64,000 nt of DNA from the NCBI GenBank assembly GCA_025991245.1, contig BQMJ01000010.1:243304-307303 (forward strand), read 5' to 3'. The position numbers and the translations under genes were made by a program. The notes under the pieces are model-generated. The model was not told the DNA's origin, ran no database searches, and saw nothing but the letters and a program-made list of their open reading frames with translations. Within the stretch, counting starts at the first letter, position 1. Every line of letters begins with the position of its first letter. The stretch is from Galdieria partita (lineage: Eukaryota > Rhodophyta > Bangiophyceae > Galdieriales > Galdieriaceae). Shown in pieces: positions 1 to 14,183 of the stretch.

Positions 1-829
<829 letters not shown>

Positions 830-1069
830 TCACAAAGAATTCGATGGTTTTCCGTGGATTAGAATATATAGAACATTCTAGGCTTTTTCCATTCAATGTG
901 ACGTAATAAACATATCTTATATGACATTTCTTTTCATATTAGCCTGTCATTGAATAATCAATGATTTGTTAGTATGCTGTAAATAAAGAATAAATGGTTC
1001 GAAAAGCTGTCAAACGTTACAAGACGGGAAATTTCGTACAAACATTTTTTGGCTTTTTGGTTCAAAAAA

Positions 1070-2512
1070 ATGCGCCATTTTTGGTATACAAAAGGGACTG
1101 GTAGAACTGTTTTGAAGCTTATCTTTTGCTTTGTAACTGTTGTTTACTTAACTTTTGCATTTGAGAAAAGTTTTCGTTTACCGGAGGAATACATAAGACA
1201 GGACTCAACTGAACCGCCTCTTTCATTGTTGTGGGCTTCAGAGTTTAAGGTTGGTATTTGAACTATGGAGTTTGTGGTAATCTGTGTTCAAAGGACCTAG
1301 TCACAAACAGGTTTTGGCTCAGAAGCTTGGAGTTTTGTACAGGGTTTATTGCATTATCCAGTAAAGCTCCGTCTATGGCATATAGGTACCGAACCTTGGG
1401 ACAAGAAAGCCAAGGTTTTGAGTGACGAAAGATCTAATCTTCTTCAGAGGTTATGGTGTGGCAAAGTTTGTTCCTCCACAAAGCTATCACCTGAAGAGAA
1501 AGTAGACTTTCTTGTGCTTCATTCAGTTCCACCCGATTGGATATCTCCCCTGAAAGAATGTGGTCTGTGCAAGAAGGCAAAGATCAAAGTTGGCAGGGCC
1601 ATGTTTGAAACCACAGGAGTTCCTCAAGAATGGGTCAAGTTGCTAAACAGTACTGTTGACGAAATTTGGGTTCCTTCTCAGTTCCATAAGAAAACTTTTT
1701 CCAATAATGGCGTTGTAAAGGAGAAAATAAGAGTAGTGCCTCAGCCCATTGATCATGAAAGCTTTGGGACATTGCCTATTCAACAAAGAGCATCTCTTCT
1801 TGGTAATTGTGCCAACCGCTTTGTGTTTTTATCAATTTTCAAGTGGGAGGTTCGTAAAGGTGTTGATATCTTACTAAAAGCATATATGCAGGAGTTTTCC
1901 GCAGAAGACAACGTGTGTTTGCTTCTGTTGACTCGAGGTAGAGGATTATCAGCCAACGAAATCAAACAGCGTGTCATGAAATTCTTAAGCAAAAACAATA
2001 TTAACTCTTCTAATCTTCCTCAACTAGAAGTTTTTGAACCGAACAAAAAAGACATGTTAAACTTGGCTTCGTTGTACGTCTCAGTTGATGCATTTGTCCT
2101 TCCAACAAGAGGTGAAGGTTGGGGACGTCCTATTATGGAGGCAATGGCTTGTGGAACTCCAGTGATTGCAACTAATTGGAGCGGTCAAACAGAATATCTC
2201 AATGAGAAGACTGGTTTTCCTATTCCAGTTGAACAAGTTGTGACCTATGCAGAAGGTCCGGGTTTTGCAGAATTGTATAGAGATGAGCTGGTAATTTCTG
2301 CAGCTTCGTTTAAAAATCAACTTTGGGCGAAGCCCTCTGAACAGAAATTTCGCAGTTTAATGCGTTGGGTATTTAAAAATCCGTCAATAGCAAAGAAGGT
2401 AGCATTGCGAGGAAGAAAAGAGATTTTAACAAAGTTCTCCCCTCGAGTAGTTGCTAGTATGGTTGTTCGAAGACTTTTGGAACTGAAAGATGCTACAATG
2501 AAAGTTGCATAA
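1070..2512 (+). CDS. Family-4 type glycosyltransferase with N-terminal membrane anchor
   Basis: Probable Golgi or ER type II membrane glycosyltransferase of the GT4/GT1 fold; donor and acceptor are unknown. Two exons, 1070-1253 and 1311-2512, are joined across a 57-nt GT-AG intron and give 461 residues. Residues about 16-33 form a hydrophobic anchor. The splice restores a glycine-rich GFGSEAW turn typical of the N-terminal Rossmann domain. Near the C-terminus RGEGWGRPIMEAMACGTPV carries the E-x7-E nucleotide-sugar motif, followed by the usual N-W-S-G-x-x-E context. An upstream in-frame TTG could extend the protein by 7 residues, but ATG at 1070 is preferred. It is divergent from the Cpn60 gene, with about 290 bp between the starts. 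Confidence 0.85.
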
Positions 2513-2790
2513 ATTGTGTTGTACCGAGAGACATTGACGGTATAGCGTGTATGAAGAGGAAGAAGAGATTGGAACTTCACCATTTCATTTCGGGAATGGT
2601 TTAGTGTTGATTGGAGAAACCTTTTAGAGAAATTTTTATTTATTGAGTACCGTTCTTGTATCAAATATATCGTATGACGTTTATTGTCGGCACCACGTGT
2701 TGAATCTTAAAATGCGTTTGTTTTATTCAATCGATTTGATATATTCAATTGTAATTTTCTCCTAAGCATTGTGTTTGTCAGTTGGGTCTC

Positions 2791-4631
2791 ATGACTATCA
2801 TATCCATCTCAATATTGAATAGAAGTGGAAAAGGTATGTGTGAAGTTTCTTAGTTGTAGATGTCTCTGGAAAATATTTCACGTCTTCCGGGTGATTACAA
2901 CTATTCAAAGCTGGAGCGGAAAAGCCGCTTTGAAGAGTTCTTTCTTGATTACCACCAAGACCTATGACGGTTTCAAGATATTGAAAGTTTTCCTGTATGT
3001 TGTATTTCGTAACTCTAATTTGTTGTTTTCTAGTTCTATTATCACGACAATTTGTCGAAATAAGTCGCATCCGAATAGAAAGCTTGTTATCGGCATTTCC
3101 CAGGCTTGTAAACAGCAGTAAACAACACACTTATGTGGAAACTGAAAGCGTAAGATATTTATATCAACCCTTGGAGTCTTTGTACGTAGTCATAATAACT
3201 ACGAGAGGAAGCAACGTAGTGGAAGATCTCGAAACGCTTCGTTTGATTCGTAAACTCATTCCTGAGTATTTGCCTCTTTATGCGAGTCTTGATGAGGAAA
3301 GTATTCTTGAAGCCGCTTTTGAGTTAATAGCGGCATTTGATGAGGTGGTTGACTGGGGTGGTTTGCGTGAGAACGTTGACGTTCAACAGGTGAATGTTTT
3401 GACGGAGATGTTTAGTCACGAAGAGAAATTAGCCAACATGATCAAGGAGTCAAAGATGATGGAAGCCAAAGAAGTTGCTAAGAGACGTGCAGAAAGCCTT
3501 AGTCGTGAAAAGTCAGAAAGAGAGAAATTAAACAAGTTGGGTTCCGATTTTGGACGTCTCCAAGGCCGTTCGTTTGGAGGAATATCGGCAGAAAGCTATC
3601 AAGCCTCTATGACTATGCCAGAGACAGGCTTTACTTTCACTGGAATGTCTAATTATGGAAATTTGGATAGTAAAACTTCGCAGCCTCCAATGACTGTTGA
3701 AAACAGTAAAGTCGTGTCTGCGGGTATTGGTGGAAAAGGTCTAAGTTTGGCTGGTAGTAGAAAGCAAGATGCTGTTTTGGAAGCACTAAGGAAAGAAGGC
3801 GAATTAATGACAAGTCCAGCAGCCCAGTCGAAAATGGGAAGTACTTCTGAAGAAAAACAAATTCGCAATTTGAAGACCAAAGTGAAAAGCACAATATCAC
3901 AAGAATCTGTGCATTTTGTTGCTCAAGAAGATATTGTTTTGGAAATGAACCGAGATGGTGTGATTCATAGCTTTGAAATCAAGGGCAACTTGATATTGAA
4001 AGTATCAGATTCAACGAAAGCTTCTGTTCGTATTCATACAAGACTTGGAGATATGCAAGCATTTCAAGTTCGTACTCATCCGAACATCGATAAGAATCTT
4101 TGGACATCTTCACAAGTCTTAGGTCTTCGAGACGCATCACGTGGTTTTCCTGTAGGAAGTCCACTGAGTATTTTAAGATGGCGTTTGACAAGCTCTGAAG
4201 AGAGGATGATTCCTCTTTCGATTAATTGTTGGCCTGCGGAATCTTCAACAGAGACCGTTGTTATTATAGAGTATGAACTTGTTGCTATTCGGGAATTGGA
4301 GAACGTATTTATTCATATTCCAGTTCCCAAGAGTGCAAGTACACCAAAGCTACGAGGTGCAGACGGAGAGTATAGTTTCAACTCTCGTTTAGGAGTAGTG
4401 GAATGGAAAGTGTCGATTATAGATAAGAACAATCCCCAAGGATCCTTGGAGTTTGTTACAGAACCTGCTCCAGCTACTAGTTTCTTTCCTGTTGAAGTAT
4501 CGTTTGTGAGTAATGAAATATATGGTGATATTGGAATAGAATCGGTAAGAGGCTATTCGGATGATTCGGAATATAAGTTTAGTTTTGAAAAATTGTTGAC
4601 TACTGAACGCTATTCCATTGTACATGACTGA
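2791..4631 (+). CDS. Coatomer subunit delta (delta-COP)
   Basis: Subunit of the COPI coat that drives retrograde Golgi-to-ER vesicle traffic. Exon 1 (2791-2833) encodes a short beginning ending in NRSGK, and exon 2 (3034-4631) continues with VLLSRQFVEISRIRIE. Together they reproduce the conserved longin-domain N-terminus of delta-COP. The product is 546 residues, slightly longer than the usual 510 or so. The longin domain fills about residues 1-140, then a charged coiled linker (about 150-270) leads to a C-terminal mu-homology domain from about residue 300. The intron is 200 nt, one of the longest in the window. The start was chosen by homology, because the continuous reading frame alone would begin inside the intron. 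Confidence 0.92.
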
Positions 4632-4688
4632 AGAGATTCCTTTTGGGAATCTATGGAGAATTGAGATGCTTCAAATAAAACAACTCAT

Positions 4689-7061
4689 ATGGAAACTGTT
4701 GCTTCCCTTCAAACCATTTGTTTGAACGTCATTGTCTTTCAATGGGAGAATATTCCTAGAGAGTCCCTTGAGAGACTTCCAAAGGACCTCACGACTGTTT
4801 TGGTAGAAAAGTTCGCAAGCGAAAGAAAATTGTCCATTCGGGTTCTCAAGTGGTTAGAGTTGAAGTGTTCTATGAAGCTTATATATAGTGTATTAATATT
4901 GCTTAGGTTGGAGGGAACGGAATTTCAACAACTTAACTTGAGCAGTCAGGCTGGAAGAGTTAGAGACGACTGGATGAACGTTATTTCTACTTTTATGCTT
5001 GAGAAACTTGTATTGTCTTTCTGTACACAATTGACTGATGAAGGACTGTATAAGCTAACTTCTTCTCAAGAAGACCTTCATAAAGACTCTCCCTTGACTT
5101 ATTCACTGAAACAGTTGGACCTCTCTGGTTGTAGTCAGATCTCAAACCTAGGAGTGGAAGCTCTTTCCTATTTCAAGAACTTGGAGTCCTTGGTTCTTGA
5201 TAACTGTTCTTCTCTTGGAAACATATCGCTGTCCTATATACGTACTATTCCATGTTTGAAGAATCTGAGTATTGCATGTTGTGACAAAATTTCTGGAAGT
5301 GGCTTGGAGCAAATATTTTGTTCGAAACATTTGGAATTTTTAAACCTTTCAGGTTGTTCACGTATTACTTCCGATGCATTGTCGCATATTTGCAGTTTGA
5401 CAAATTTAAAACAATTGAAACTACGCCACTGCTCAAGAATTGATAATAGAGCTCTGGAACATATTGGACACTTGACAAATCTGGAGACTTTGGAACTCTA
5501 TGAATGCGTTAAGATTGACGATGAAGGTTTGAAGTATCTTCAAAAGTGCACTCAGATACGTTATCTTTGTCTTTCTGGAACTTGTATCAGTGCAGATGGA
5601 ATTGCATCACTTGCTGAAATGTACATGCCTCATTTAGAGAGTCTTCATCTAACTCGTTGTTCTAATTTAGTTGGCTCACAATTTTCATTTTTGCTGAGAA
5701 GACTTTCCAAGAATATGAAACGGTTGCAGTTGCGATATCTGCATTGTGTTGACGAGGAGGTAAGAGAGAATCGCAAGGAATGTATGTTTATTGAGAAATT
5801 GGGAGGTTCTTCGAGCAATAAGCGAATCGTTTCCTCAGTTGGAAAGTTTAAATTTGACAGACTGTCGACAAGTGACGGACAAAGCGATTTCTTTTCTAGA
5901 TAATTTGTCATCACTTTCTGTGCTAAAACTTGCAGGAACGAGCGTTAGCGATGAAGGAATTTTGCGTATAACGCAAGTATTGAATAGGATATCGGAGCTT
6001 GACATATCATCTTGTAGCCTATTTAGTGATAAAGCTACTAGTCATATTTTGAATAATGTGGAGCACTTGAAGGCTTTGTATATTTCTAATAATCCTCAGC
6101 TAACGAAGAATTCTTGGAGTGACTCCCTTCAGAATTCTGCCAAGAGGTTGGTTATTTTTATCTATATTTGCAGAAACTTTTGTATTAAAAGTGATTTATA
6201 ATTAGACTACCTCTGAAAACCTTAGTCATTGAAGAAGGAGGCGTACTGGGAAAAAAATTCCTAACGAGTATTGCGTTTTTGTTTCCTCAGCTGGAGACTT
6301 TATTGTTGTCAAAATGTTTCATTGATGGCAATGACTTCAAAGCATTTACAGATTTCTGCAACTTGCGACATTTAAAGTTGTCTCATTGTGAGATATCGAA
6401 ACCTTTTCGGTGTGACTTTTTGATTCCTTTGAAAAATGCCTTACAAAATTTGAACTTGAGCAGTTGTAAATTCGTGACTGACGACCTTTGTAAGATTATT
6501 GGTGAATTTGTCCATTTGGAAAGTCTTAATTTGAAGAATTGTTCCCAAGTTACTAATCGGGCGCTCCTATCGTTTTATTCTCTCTCGCATCTATCTTATC
6601 TAAATATCCGTGGATGTCCATTGAGTCAAGAAGCAGTTTGGTCACTTGAGCGAAATTTGAGCAGTATTTCTGTGCTAAAGTATGATGCAGCTGAATGCAC
6701 CGGTTTTCATCAGATAACTCATGGCTTACAACAACATTATCATTGCCGAGGACTGAGTCCTTCCAGTGATGAGATGTCGCGTAGTTTTATTGAGCCAGCC
6801 AGTCTTTTAAGTGATCAAGCCGGTGCTGCCTGGATGAGATCTCCTTCTGGCAAAGAAGTTTCTCGTTCATTGGATTCTTGTGATGGAAGCTTGAATAATG
6901 TAACCAAGTATGTTGGCAGCTCTCGTAGAAGGCGACGTAAGAACAGAGTTGAAGACTTGTTGTCATTCTCACCTTGCAGTGGAAAACAAGAAACCCATTC
7001 CAAATTCTTTTTGTATATGGATAGTGTTCAGCTTTTGGAAGATTTTGTAAAGCATTATTGA
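4689..7061 (+). CDS. Leucine-rich repeat protein (cysteine-containing, FBXL/AMN1/Rad7-like repeats)
   Basis: Large LRR protein of about 744 residues. The many repeats have the pattern L-x-x-L-x-L-x-x-C-x-x-I/V-(T/S)-D/N, as in F-box LRR proteins, AMN1 and Rad7. Exons are 4689-5759, 5839-6146 and 6206-7061, with introns of 79 and 59 nt. A further 42-nt intron near 4861-4902 is possible, because it has an AG end and a TATTAAT-like branch sequence and its removal keeps the frame. The first 80 residues contain an LPKDL segment reminiscent of the start of Rad7-type proteins, but no convincing F-box is seen. Substrate adaptor for a ubiquitin ligase or a nucleotide-excision-repair role are both guesses. 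The C-terminal 120 residues are Ser/Arg-rich without repeats. Confidence 0.75.
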
Positions 7062-7073
7062 ATATTCAATTTT

Positions 7074-8903
7074 TTATATTCTTTCTAAAATAGCAATGCA
7101 TTCTATATGTGGTGTATGTGGGAACATATCAACAGGTTGTATACTTACTAGTCGATATCTTTGCATAAGACATAAACTTTCCAAGTCTCTTACTTGGGTT
7201 GCAGGATTGCAACTTACATACACTATTCTACTTGGTTTCATCCACCTAAGCCACTTTATCAGTGTTGAATGCAAACCTCCTCGAGGAGGATCGACAATGA
7301 CAACATTTGGAGGCAGAATGCCATTTCTGTGAAACAGTCTTTGAATTTCAGGGTCTTGTAATGAAGACTTTTCAAGATTGGCAAGAATAAATTCTGCATT
7401 TCTAACTCCATTGATCTTCGCATTGAGTTTTGCCATTTGAATGGCTTCTTCAACTACATCGATGCCATAAACATATTTACAATCCGATGCAAGACACAAT
7501 CCTATGCTTCCGATTCCACAAAAGAGATCTAATACGACGTCTTCCACTTTCAAGTTGGCAGCTTCTCGTACGATTTGATAAAGTTTTTCTGTTTGCAATG
7601 GATTTGTTTGGAAGAAACAATTGGCAGTGAATCTCAAGGTTCGACCCAGTACATAGTGTTGAATATAGTTACAACCAAACAATACTTGTTCCTCTTCACC
7701 TTTTGATGCACCACCTTTAGATGTTGTAAAATTCTGCACAATGGATCTTATGGAAGAAAACTGCTTCCCCAATTCCAACGCTAGTGGCCTTAGTAGACTC
7801 GAATCTTCACCAAAGGACGTTACAAAATTGACCATAACTTCCAATTCATTCCGTTCATTGCGTGCTGTTCTAATTACCAAATTTCTTAAGAAGCCTTGAT
7901 GAGAATAGACATCATAGGCAGTTGTATGCATTTCACTCGTTCGTTTCTGAACCCAATTCAATATCTCGTTGGCCACTGTCTCCTGGATATGACAATATTC
8001 TATGGGTAAAACTTTGTCAAAATGTCCAGCTGGTTTTAAACCCAAAACAAAGTCTTCTTCATTTGTCTTGAATGATACTTCGTTCCTTAAGTTCTCCTCC
8101 ACTACTGCTGACGAAATTCTCTTGCTTTCCCCTAAATGATCCCCAGGAATCCAACGCCTATTGCTGAAAGTAAATTCCTTACAAAATGTCATTTACTCCT
8201 TCATATGTCGATTTGAACTCACCATCTTATTTCGATAGCCAAATATCACAGGAGAGCCGACAATTGGCTTCATAACATTCTCTACAATATAGTTCGAACG
8301 AGTAAACAATCCTTCATAATGTCGAAGAACTTGTTGGTACTTTTCTTCCAGTTGCTTATTATATGAAATATGCTGAAACTTGCAACCGCCACAGCCAAAT
8401 TGCCCAAAGTGCTCACACACAGGTTCTGTTTCGTAAGGTGATTGTTCGACAACTTGAATAACTTTGGCGTTGGCATAGGAACTTCTCACACGACCAATGA
8501 CAACTTTGACTAGTTGACCTGGAACTGCATGAGGTATCATAACAACGTATCTTCCTATTCGTGATATCCCGTCTCCACCCGAAACCAGACCTTGTATTCT
8601 TAGTTCCAACTCTTCACCTCTTCTTATAGGAACCTTTTGAGTAGAACTTGAGGATTGTCCATTTGCTTTCTTGGAATCAGTTTCCTTGGAATGATCACTG
8701 AGTGAATGAGTCGTTGTACAACACGTGGTGACTGGAAGTCCCAAAAATCTACAGGAGTCATATTCTGATATTCTTTCAAAAATACTTCCTTTTCTGATAA
8801 CTTTGACAGTCAATATAGTTTTTCTAATATGTTTGCATAAAGTAAACGCTCGTTGACTGGATAAGAAACCTGTAGCTAAGTTGAAGCTTAAATGGCGGTG
8901 CAT
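7074..8903 (-). CDS. RNA (uracil-5-)-methyltransferase, TrmA/RumA (RlmD-like) family, probably organellar
   Basis: Forms 5-methyluridine in tRNA or rRNA using S-adenosylmethionine. Exons 8903-8223 and 8177-7074 are joined across a 45-nt intron. The splice creates GYRNKMEFTFSNRRW, which matches the conserved Y-R-N-K-M-E-F element of the family. The product has 594 residues. A basic, Ser/Thr-rich leader of about 90 residues suggests import into plastid or mitochondrion. It is followed by a TRAM domain (about 92-155), clustered cysteines at 163, 171 and 174 in the CGGC context of the 4Fe-4S RumA type, the SAM motif LDLFCGIGSIGL, and near the end the catalytic SCNP motif. It converges with the LRR gene only 12 bp away and diverges from the carotenoid isomerase gene. 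Confidence 0.88.
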
Positions 8904-8959
8904 TAGTAATGTGCGAATCTTACAAAGTGATGGCGCATTGATTTAGCTTTGTGGTGGAG

Positions 8960-10790
8960 ATGAATGCTTTTATTGCTTCTGACTTATTGAAAAGAGACTA
9001 TAAAGGTTGTAAGAAAACTTTTTGTCTTTGTTGTAATAAGTTACCTATGAAATATGGTTGGTTTTCATTGTATTACAGGAAACAAAGTTCCAACCGAAAT
9101 TTTTCAACAAGAGTAGTTATCAATTCTGTCTCCTTACCCAATGAGACCGAAGTGGCTGTTATTGGTTCAGGAATAGGAGGATTAGTGACTGCAACTCAAC
9201 TTGCCAAAAGAGGAGTTAAAGTGGCAGTATTTGAAAAGTATCTCATTCCTGGAGGTAGCTCGGGTTATTTTACAAAGGATGGATTGATCTTTGATGTTGG
9301 TGCCAGTATGATATTTGGGTTGGGTAACAAAGGAACCACCAATACACTAACACGAGCGCTTGCTGCGGTTGGAATAGAATTGGAGACTATTCCAGATCCT
9401 GTTCAGATACATTATCATTTACCAGATAATATCAATATCCGGGTACATAGAAGTTATGAAAAGTTTCTAGAAGAGCTACAAATGCGTTTTCCACATGGTA
9501 TGTATGTATCATATTCTGTTAGACTGACGTATTGAAGTTTTCGACGCAGAAAGACAAGGTCTCAAAAACTTTTATGATGAATGTTGGCAAGTATTTCATA
9601 GCTTGAATTCCATTGAGCTTTTATCTTTGGAAGAACCTTATTATTTGCTTCGAGTCTTTCGAGAGAAACCTTTGGCTTGTTTGGGATTGGTAAAGTACTT
9701 ATCATGGAATGCAGGAGATATTGCTAGGAAATATATATCGGATCCCATTGTCTTAGCATTTATCGATTTGGAATGTTATTGTTGGTCTGTAGTTGATGCC
9801 AATAAGACTCCGATGATCAATGCCGGAATGGTTTTTGGAGATCGTCATTATGGTGGCATTCATTATCCAAAGGGAGGAGTTGGTACTATTGCTCGTAGTC
9901 TAGCCAAAGGATTGGAATCACTAGGAGGTTCTATACATTATGGAAATCCAGTCGTTAGTATCCTTTGTGATCATTCACAAGACTCCTTTGGAAGAAAGTT
10001 GATGCATACAAAGGGCATTCAACTAAAAAATCGTCATATTGTAACTTCCCAATATGTAGTTTCTAATGCTACTCGTTGGAACACCTTTGATCAATTGCTG
10101 CCTGATATCGCTCTTCCAGTTATGGAGCAAAGATGGAGAGAAAACTATCAAATGTCTCCCAGTTTTTTGAGTATTCATCTCACAGTGGACGCCAATCGAT
10201 TATCCTATCCTATTGTAGACTGCCATCATATTGTGTTGGAGAACTGGGAAGAAATGGAAACTGCCAAAGATGCACAAGGTACTATATTTGTGTCTATTCC
10301 AACTGTATTGGATAGTTCATTGGCGCCTGCTGGATATCACATCTTTCATATATTTACTCCAAGTTGGATGGAAGAATGGATTGGATTATCCCCAGAAGAA
10401 TATAAAGAGAAGAAACAACGTCTCAAAAATCATATTTTGGCTCGTTTAGAGAAAGCAGTCTTTCCTGGTTTGACGAGTGCCATTCAACAAGCCATAGTTG
10501 GTAGTCCCAGAACGCATCGTCGCTTTCTTTCTAGGTTGGATGGTACTTATGGACCTATTCCTAGAAGAAAACTTCCAGGATTGTTAACGATGCCTTTGAA
10601 TAGGACAAGCATTGACAAATTATATTGTGTAGGCGATAGTACATTTCCTGGACAAGGACTTAATGCAGTTGCATTTTCTGGTTTTTCGTGTAGTCATCGC
10701 ATAGCAGCAGATATGGATTTGGTTCCTCATTTGCCTGTTTGGTTGGATCGTTGGCTTAGTTGGTGGATATCTTATAGTCGGTTTCAATAA
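8960..10790 (+). CDS. Carotenoid cis-trans isomerase (prolycopene isomerase), plastid
   Basis: FAD/NAD-dependent isomerase that turns poly-cis-lycopene into all-trans-lycopene in carotenoid synthesis. Exons 8960-9497 and 9550-10790 flank a 52-nt intron and give 592 residues, the usual size for CRTISO. A leader of about 55 residues precedes the dinucleotide-binding motif VIGSGIGGLVTATQLAKRG and the PGGSSGYF segment. The C-terminal FAD motif reads LYCVGDSTFPGQGLNAVAFS. The splice joins the FPH and ERQGLKNFYDECW segments, as in plant CRTISO. An upstream GTG in frame was not used because an ATG follows at once. Its start lies 56 bp from that of the divergent RNA methyltransferase. Confidence 0.92.
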
Positions 10791-10804
10791 ACATAATAAT
10801 AGCT

Positions 10805-11452
10805 ATGGTTGCCTATTATGAAGAAGACAAAGAATTTGGAAAGATTCTGAAAAGGTACAGCGGTAGAAAGAGAAAATATAAACGCTGTCTTATCAACGAA
10901 ACGTCTGAAGAGGATGACGAAGAAGCTACTTGTCGAAGGTAACAATAAGCGACTCTTTGTTTGGCTTCTTTGGTTATAAGTTGTTGTTCTTCATTGGATA
11001 TAGGGAGCGTATACGTGTCTTGCGAGAAGCTCAGAAAGTGAAAGAGAAGAGTAACTGGTTGAATTGGATGGACAACCAATTGGATAACGTTCCAAAGGAA
11101 GAAAGAAAGGAAAACTCAGCTATTGAAGGCTTGAAACATAACTTTGCACAAGAACAGGCAGACGTTCAAGATGAGCGCATGATTGCATATATTGAAAAAG
11201 AAGTTTCCAAACGATATCGTGGCGAAACAGAGCAAGACAAAGTTAGTCAAGTTATCGTTCCTTCACACTGGGAACAAATTCAACAACTGAAACGTCAGTT
11301 GGGAGTAAGTCTTGAAATTTTCATATCTGTTGTTTTTCAACATTTTTTAGATTCCCTTGTCCAACAAGCCATACCAACCAGAAGCCATTCTTCCAGCAGG
11401 TGGTATGGAAGAAGTTTTACTTGCTGAGAATTCTTCTCCCAAAAGCAAATGA
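10805..11452 (+). CDS. Hep59/C9orf78 (Tls1)-like nuclear protein
   Basis: Small charged protein of 178 residues from three exons (10805-10938, 11004-11304, 11351-11452) with introns of 65 and 46 nt. The segments ERMIAYIEKEVSKRY and the downstream acidic/amide stretch ending in a PAGGMEEVLLAE motif resemble the Hep59 family (human C9orf78, fission yeast Tls1), which works with the spliceosome and affects telomere silencing. The N-terminal third is rich in Lys, Arg, Asp and Glu (KRYSGRKRKYKR, then EEDDEEA). It starts 14 bp after the carotenoid isomerase stop. Gene structure is well supported by frame; the family call is moderate because similarity is confined to short segments. Confidence 0.6.
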
Positions 11453-11503
11453 CACTCAAAGGTATAACTTTGTTATTATTGCAATGCAACATGAAGATAT
11501 CAA

Positions 11504-13897
11504 TCACTTTTCAGCATTATCTATTTTGGAATGCATACTTATATTTTCTAGAATAGGTTGTATAAAATTATACTTTTGCCAAATATCATTTTGAAGATCA
11601 GATATTTCCTTTGGGTCTTGTGCCAGTTCTTCATAGTCCATCAAGAAAACCTCATCTTCCGACAGCAGCAATTGTAATTCTTCACTACTAACAGTTTCCT
11701 GCTCTATCAACATATTTGCCAACTTGTCTAATAAGCGTCGATTATTTTCAATAACTTTTCTTGCTCTTCGATAAGCTTGTTCAACCAAACGAGTTACTTC
11801 TTGGTCTATACATAATTTGGTCTCTCCACTTAAATAAACATTATTTCTCAAAGCAAACTCTCTTCCCAAAAATGGATGATTACCAGAAGACTGATCCACA
11901 TAAATCGGACCGAGGATTGAAGACATTCCAAACTTGGTGACCATTTGACGTGCAATATGGGTCACATGTTGAAAGTCATTGGCAGCTCCTGTAGTAACTT
12001 GATCCTCTCCAAAAACGATTTCCTCAGCAATTCGACCTCCCAAACCAACGGCTAGCTGGCTCTCCAAATACTGTCTTGAATATAAGCCAGTTTCTACTCT
12101 ACTTTCATCTATAGGACTAAAAAATGTTAATCCACCAGCAGAACCTCGAGGAACGATAGATATCTTAAGAACTTGGTCATAGTTAGGTGATAAGGCTCCT
12201 ACTAAGGCATGTCCAGCCTCATGATAGGAAACCAAACGTTTGTAATAATCATTAAAAGTAAATTGCTTCTTTTCCGGTCCTAAGAGAATTCGATCCAAAG
12301 CATCTTCCAAGTCTTCTTCCATAATACGTTGATGATCTCGACGAGCAGCCAGAATAGCTGCTTCATTCATTAAATTTTGAAGAGATGCTCCTGAGAATCC
12401 TGGAGTTCTTCTTGCAATATTCTCCAATTGAACGAAACTATCCAAAGCCTTTCCTCTTGCATGTACTTTTAAAATGGCAGTTCTTGTATTCATATCTGGC
12501 AAGTCAATCACAATTCTCCTATCAAAACGACCCGCTCTCAACAAGGCTCTATCTAATATATCCGATCGATTAGTCGCAGCCAATACTATAATACCTCTAT
12601 ACATAATATAGTAGGACATTCGGTAAGAACGAAAAAATAATGTTTGTTGAAAGACTACAACTCACTTATTCTCATCAAAACCATCCATTTCTGTTAATAA
12701 CTGATTCAGTGTTTGTTCCCTTTCATCATTTCCTCCAGCAATTCCTGCACCTCGTTGCCTACCTACCGCATCTATTTCATCAATAAAGATAACACAAGGC
12801 GCATTCCTTTTGGCTTGTGCAAACAAATCACGAACACGACTAGCACCAACTCCAACGAACATTTCTACAAATTCTGAACCTGCAATAGAAAAAAAAGCAA
12901 CTCCAGCTTCACCTGCTACTGCTCTAGCCAATAAAGTCTTTCCTGTTCCTGGTGGACCCTCTAAGATAACGCCTCTTGGAACTTTTGCACCAACTTGTGA
13001 GAACGTTTCTGGATTGCGAACAAATTCAACTACTTCTTGTAATTCTACTTTTACATTATCATAACCTGCAACGTCCTGAAATGTTACACCGACATATACT
13101 CTTAGTGAAACTCGTGCATTGGATCTTTGAAGGTCAAATGGAGCCAATGAACTGCCCAACAAAGACTTTTGTAGAAAATAAAGCAACAGAACAAAAGGTA
13201 TCGGAAATAGGAGGCCTTTGAGAAAATAAACGAGTCCACTTTCTTTGTATCTTGGAAGGATTACAACGTCCACCTTATGTTTCGCAAGATACTCAATCAG
13301 ATTAGAGGTATGTGGTGGTAATGCACGTAACTTGTATCTTGCACCATCTTTCGTAATGGCTATTAACTGTGACTGATCGGCAGAAAACATTACTCTCATG
13401 ACTTGACCTTGCTTCACTGCTTTCAGTAACTGTGAATATCTCCAAGACCAAACGGAAGGAGCAGTGCTCTTCTGATTAATTTTTCTACTATGAACAAATG
13501 ACCTAGACTGTCTAAAGGGATTTGCATAAGTTACGCTCTTATGAAAGGAAGCCGTCAACAAACATAACAAAAAGGCCAGAATAATACGCTTGAGAATTGA
13601 CCTCCCATTTTCTTGCAAGTTCTTGTCTTCGAACTGATCATTTGTTTCAACTATGTCCTTTTTACAATTGTTGTTGGGACACTTCCAAGTGTACAACTGA
13701 AAAACAACCGCTGAAATACGAGGACGGGAAGCACTTGGTGTACAACCACAGCGACAACAGTAATAAAACAGTCTGACTTTATCAAAGGCTCTAATATGAG
13801 TGCAACTTGTTTCTCTTTTCCAAGAATTTTGATACGAATGCTTTTTCAGAAAACAAGGTTTCCCAAAATAAGGGTCATAGGCAAACAACAAAGCCAT
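11504..13897 (-). CDS. FtsH-type AAA+ zinc metalloprotease, plastid thylakoid-like
   Basis: Membrane-bound ATP-dependent protease; plastid members degrade damaged photosystem II D1. Exons 13897-12666 and 12596-11504 flank a 69-nt intron and encode 774 residues. A leader of about 100 residues is followed by two hydrophobic segments (about 102-117 and 226-246), Walker A GPPGTGKT at 314-321, Walker B with [13 protein letters not shown], the second region of homology with LRAGRFDRR, and the zinc motif HEAGH at about 536-540. The C-terminal wording ([20 protein letters not shown]) is close to cyanobacterial and chloroplast FtsH. Red algal plastid genomes carry an ftsH too, so this would be an additional nuclear subunit. 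It is divergent from the HSP60 gene. Confidence 0.93.
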
Positions 13898-14183
13898 GGA
13901 ATCAAACTATGATACAAACAATAATATTCATTTGAAAGAACTTGGAAACAATCTACATAATAGTGTAAACTATAATCATATTTATAGAAACTAGCTGTCT
14001 TCACATCTTGCTTTTTATCACTTTCTCTCTATTGAGTTGTTCTAAAGGATATGTTCTCATTGGACTAGAAACTTCCAAAATGTCGATGTAATATCGAGCC
14101 GATGTTATCATCAAGGCCGTCGTAGATTGTGCATTCCTAGTTGTTGTGTAGAGACAAGTTGTTCGAGTATTTCTGATTTCCAA

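Noticed and set aside
10816-11079. Minus-strand 87-codon frame
   Set aside because: Antisense to the Hep59-like exons 1 and 2 and spans their intron without any motif.
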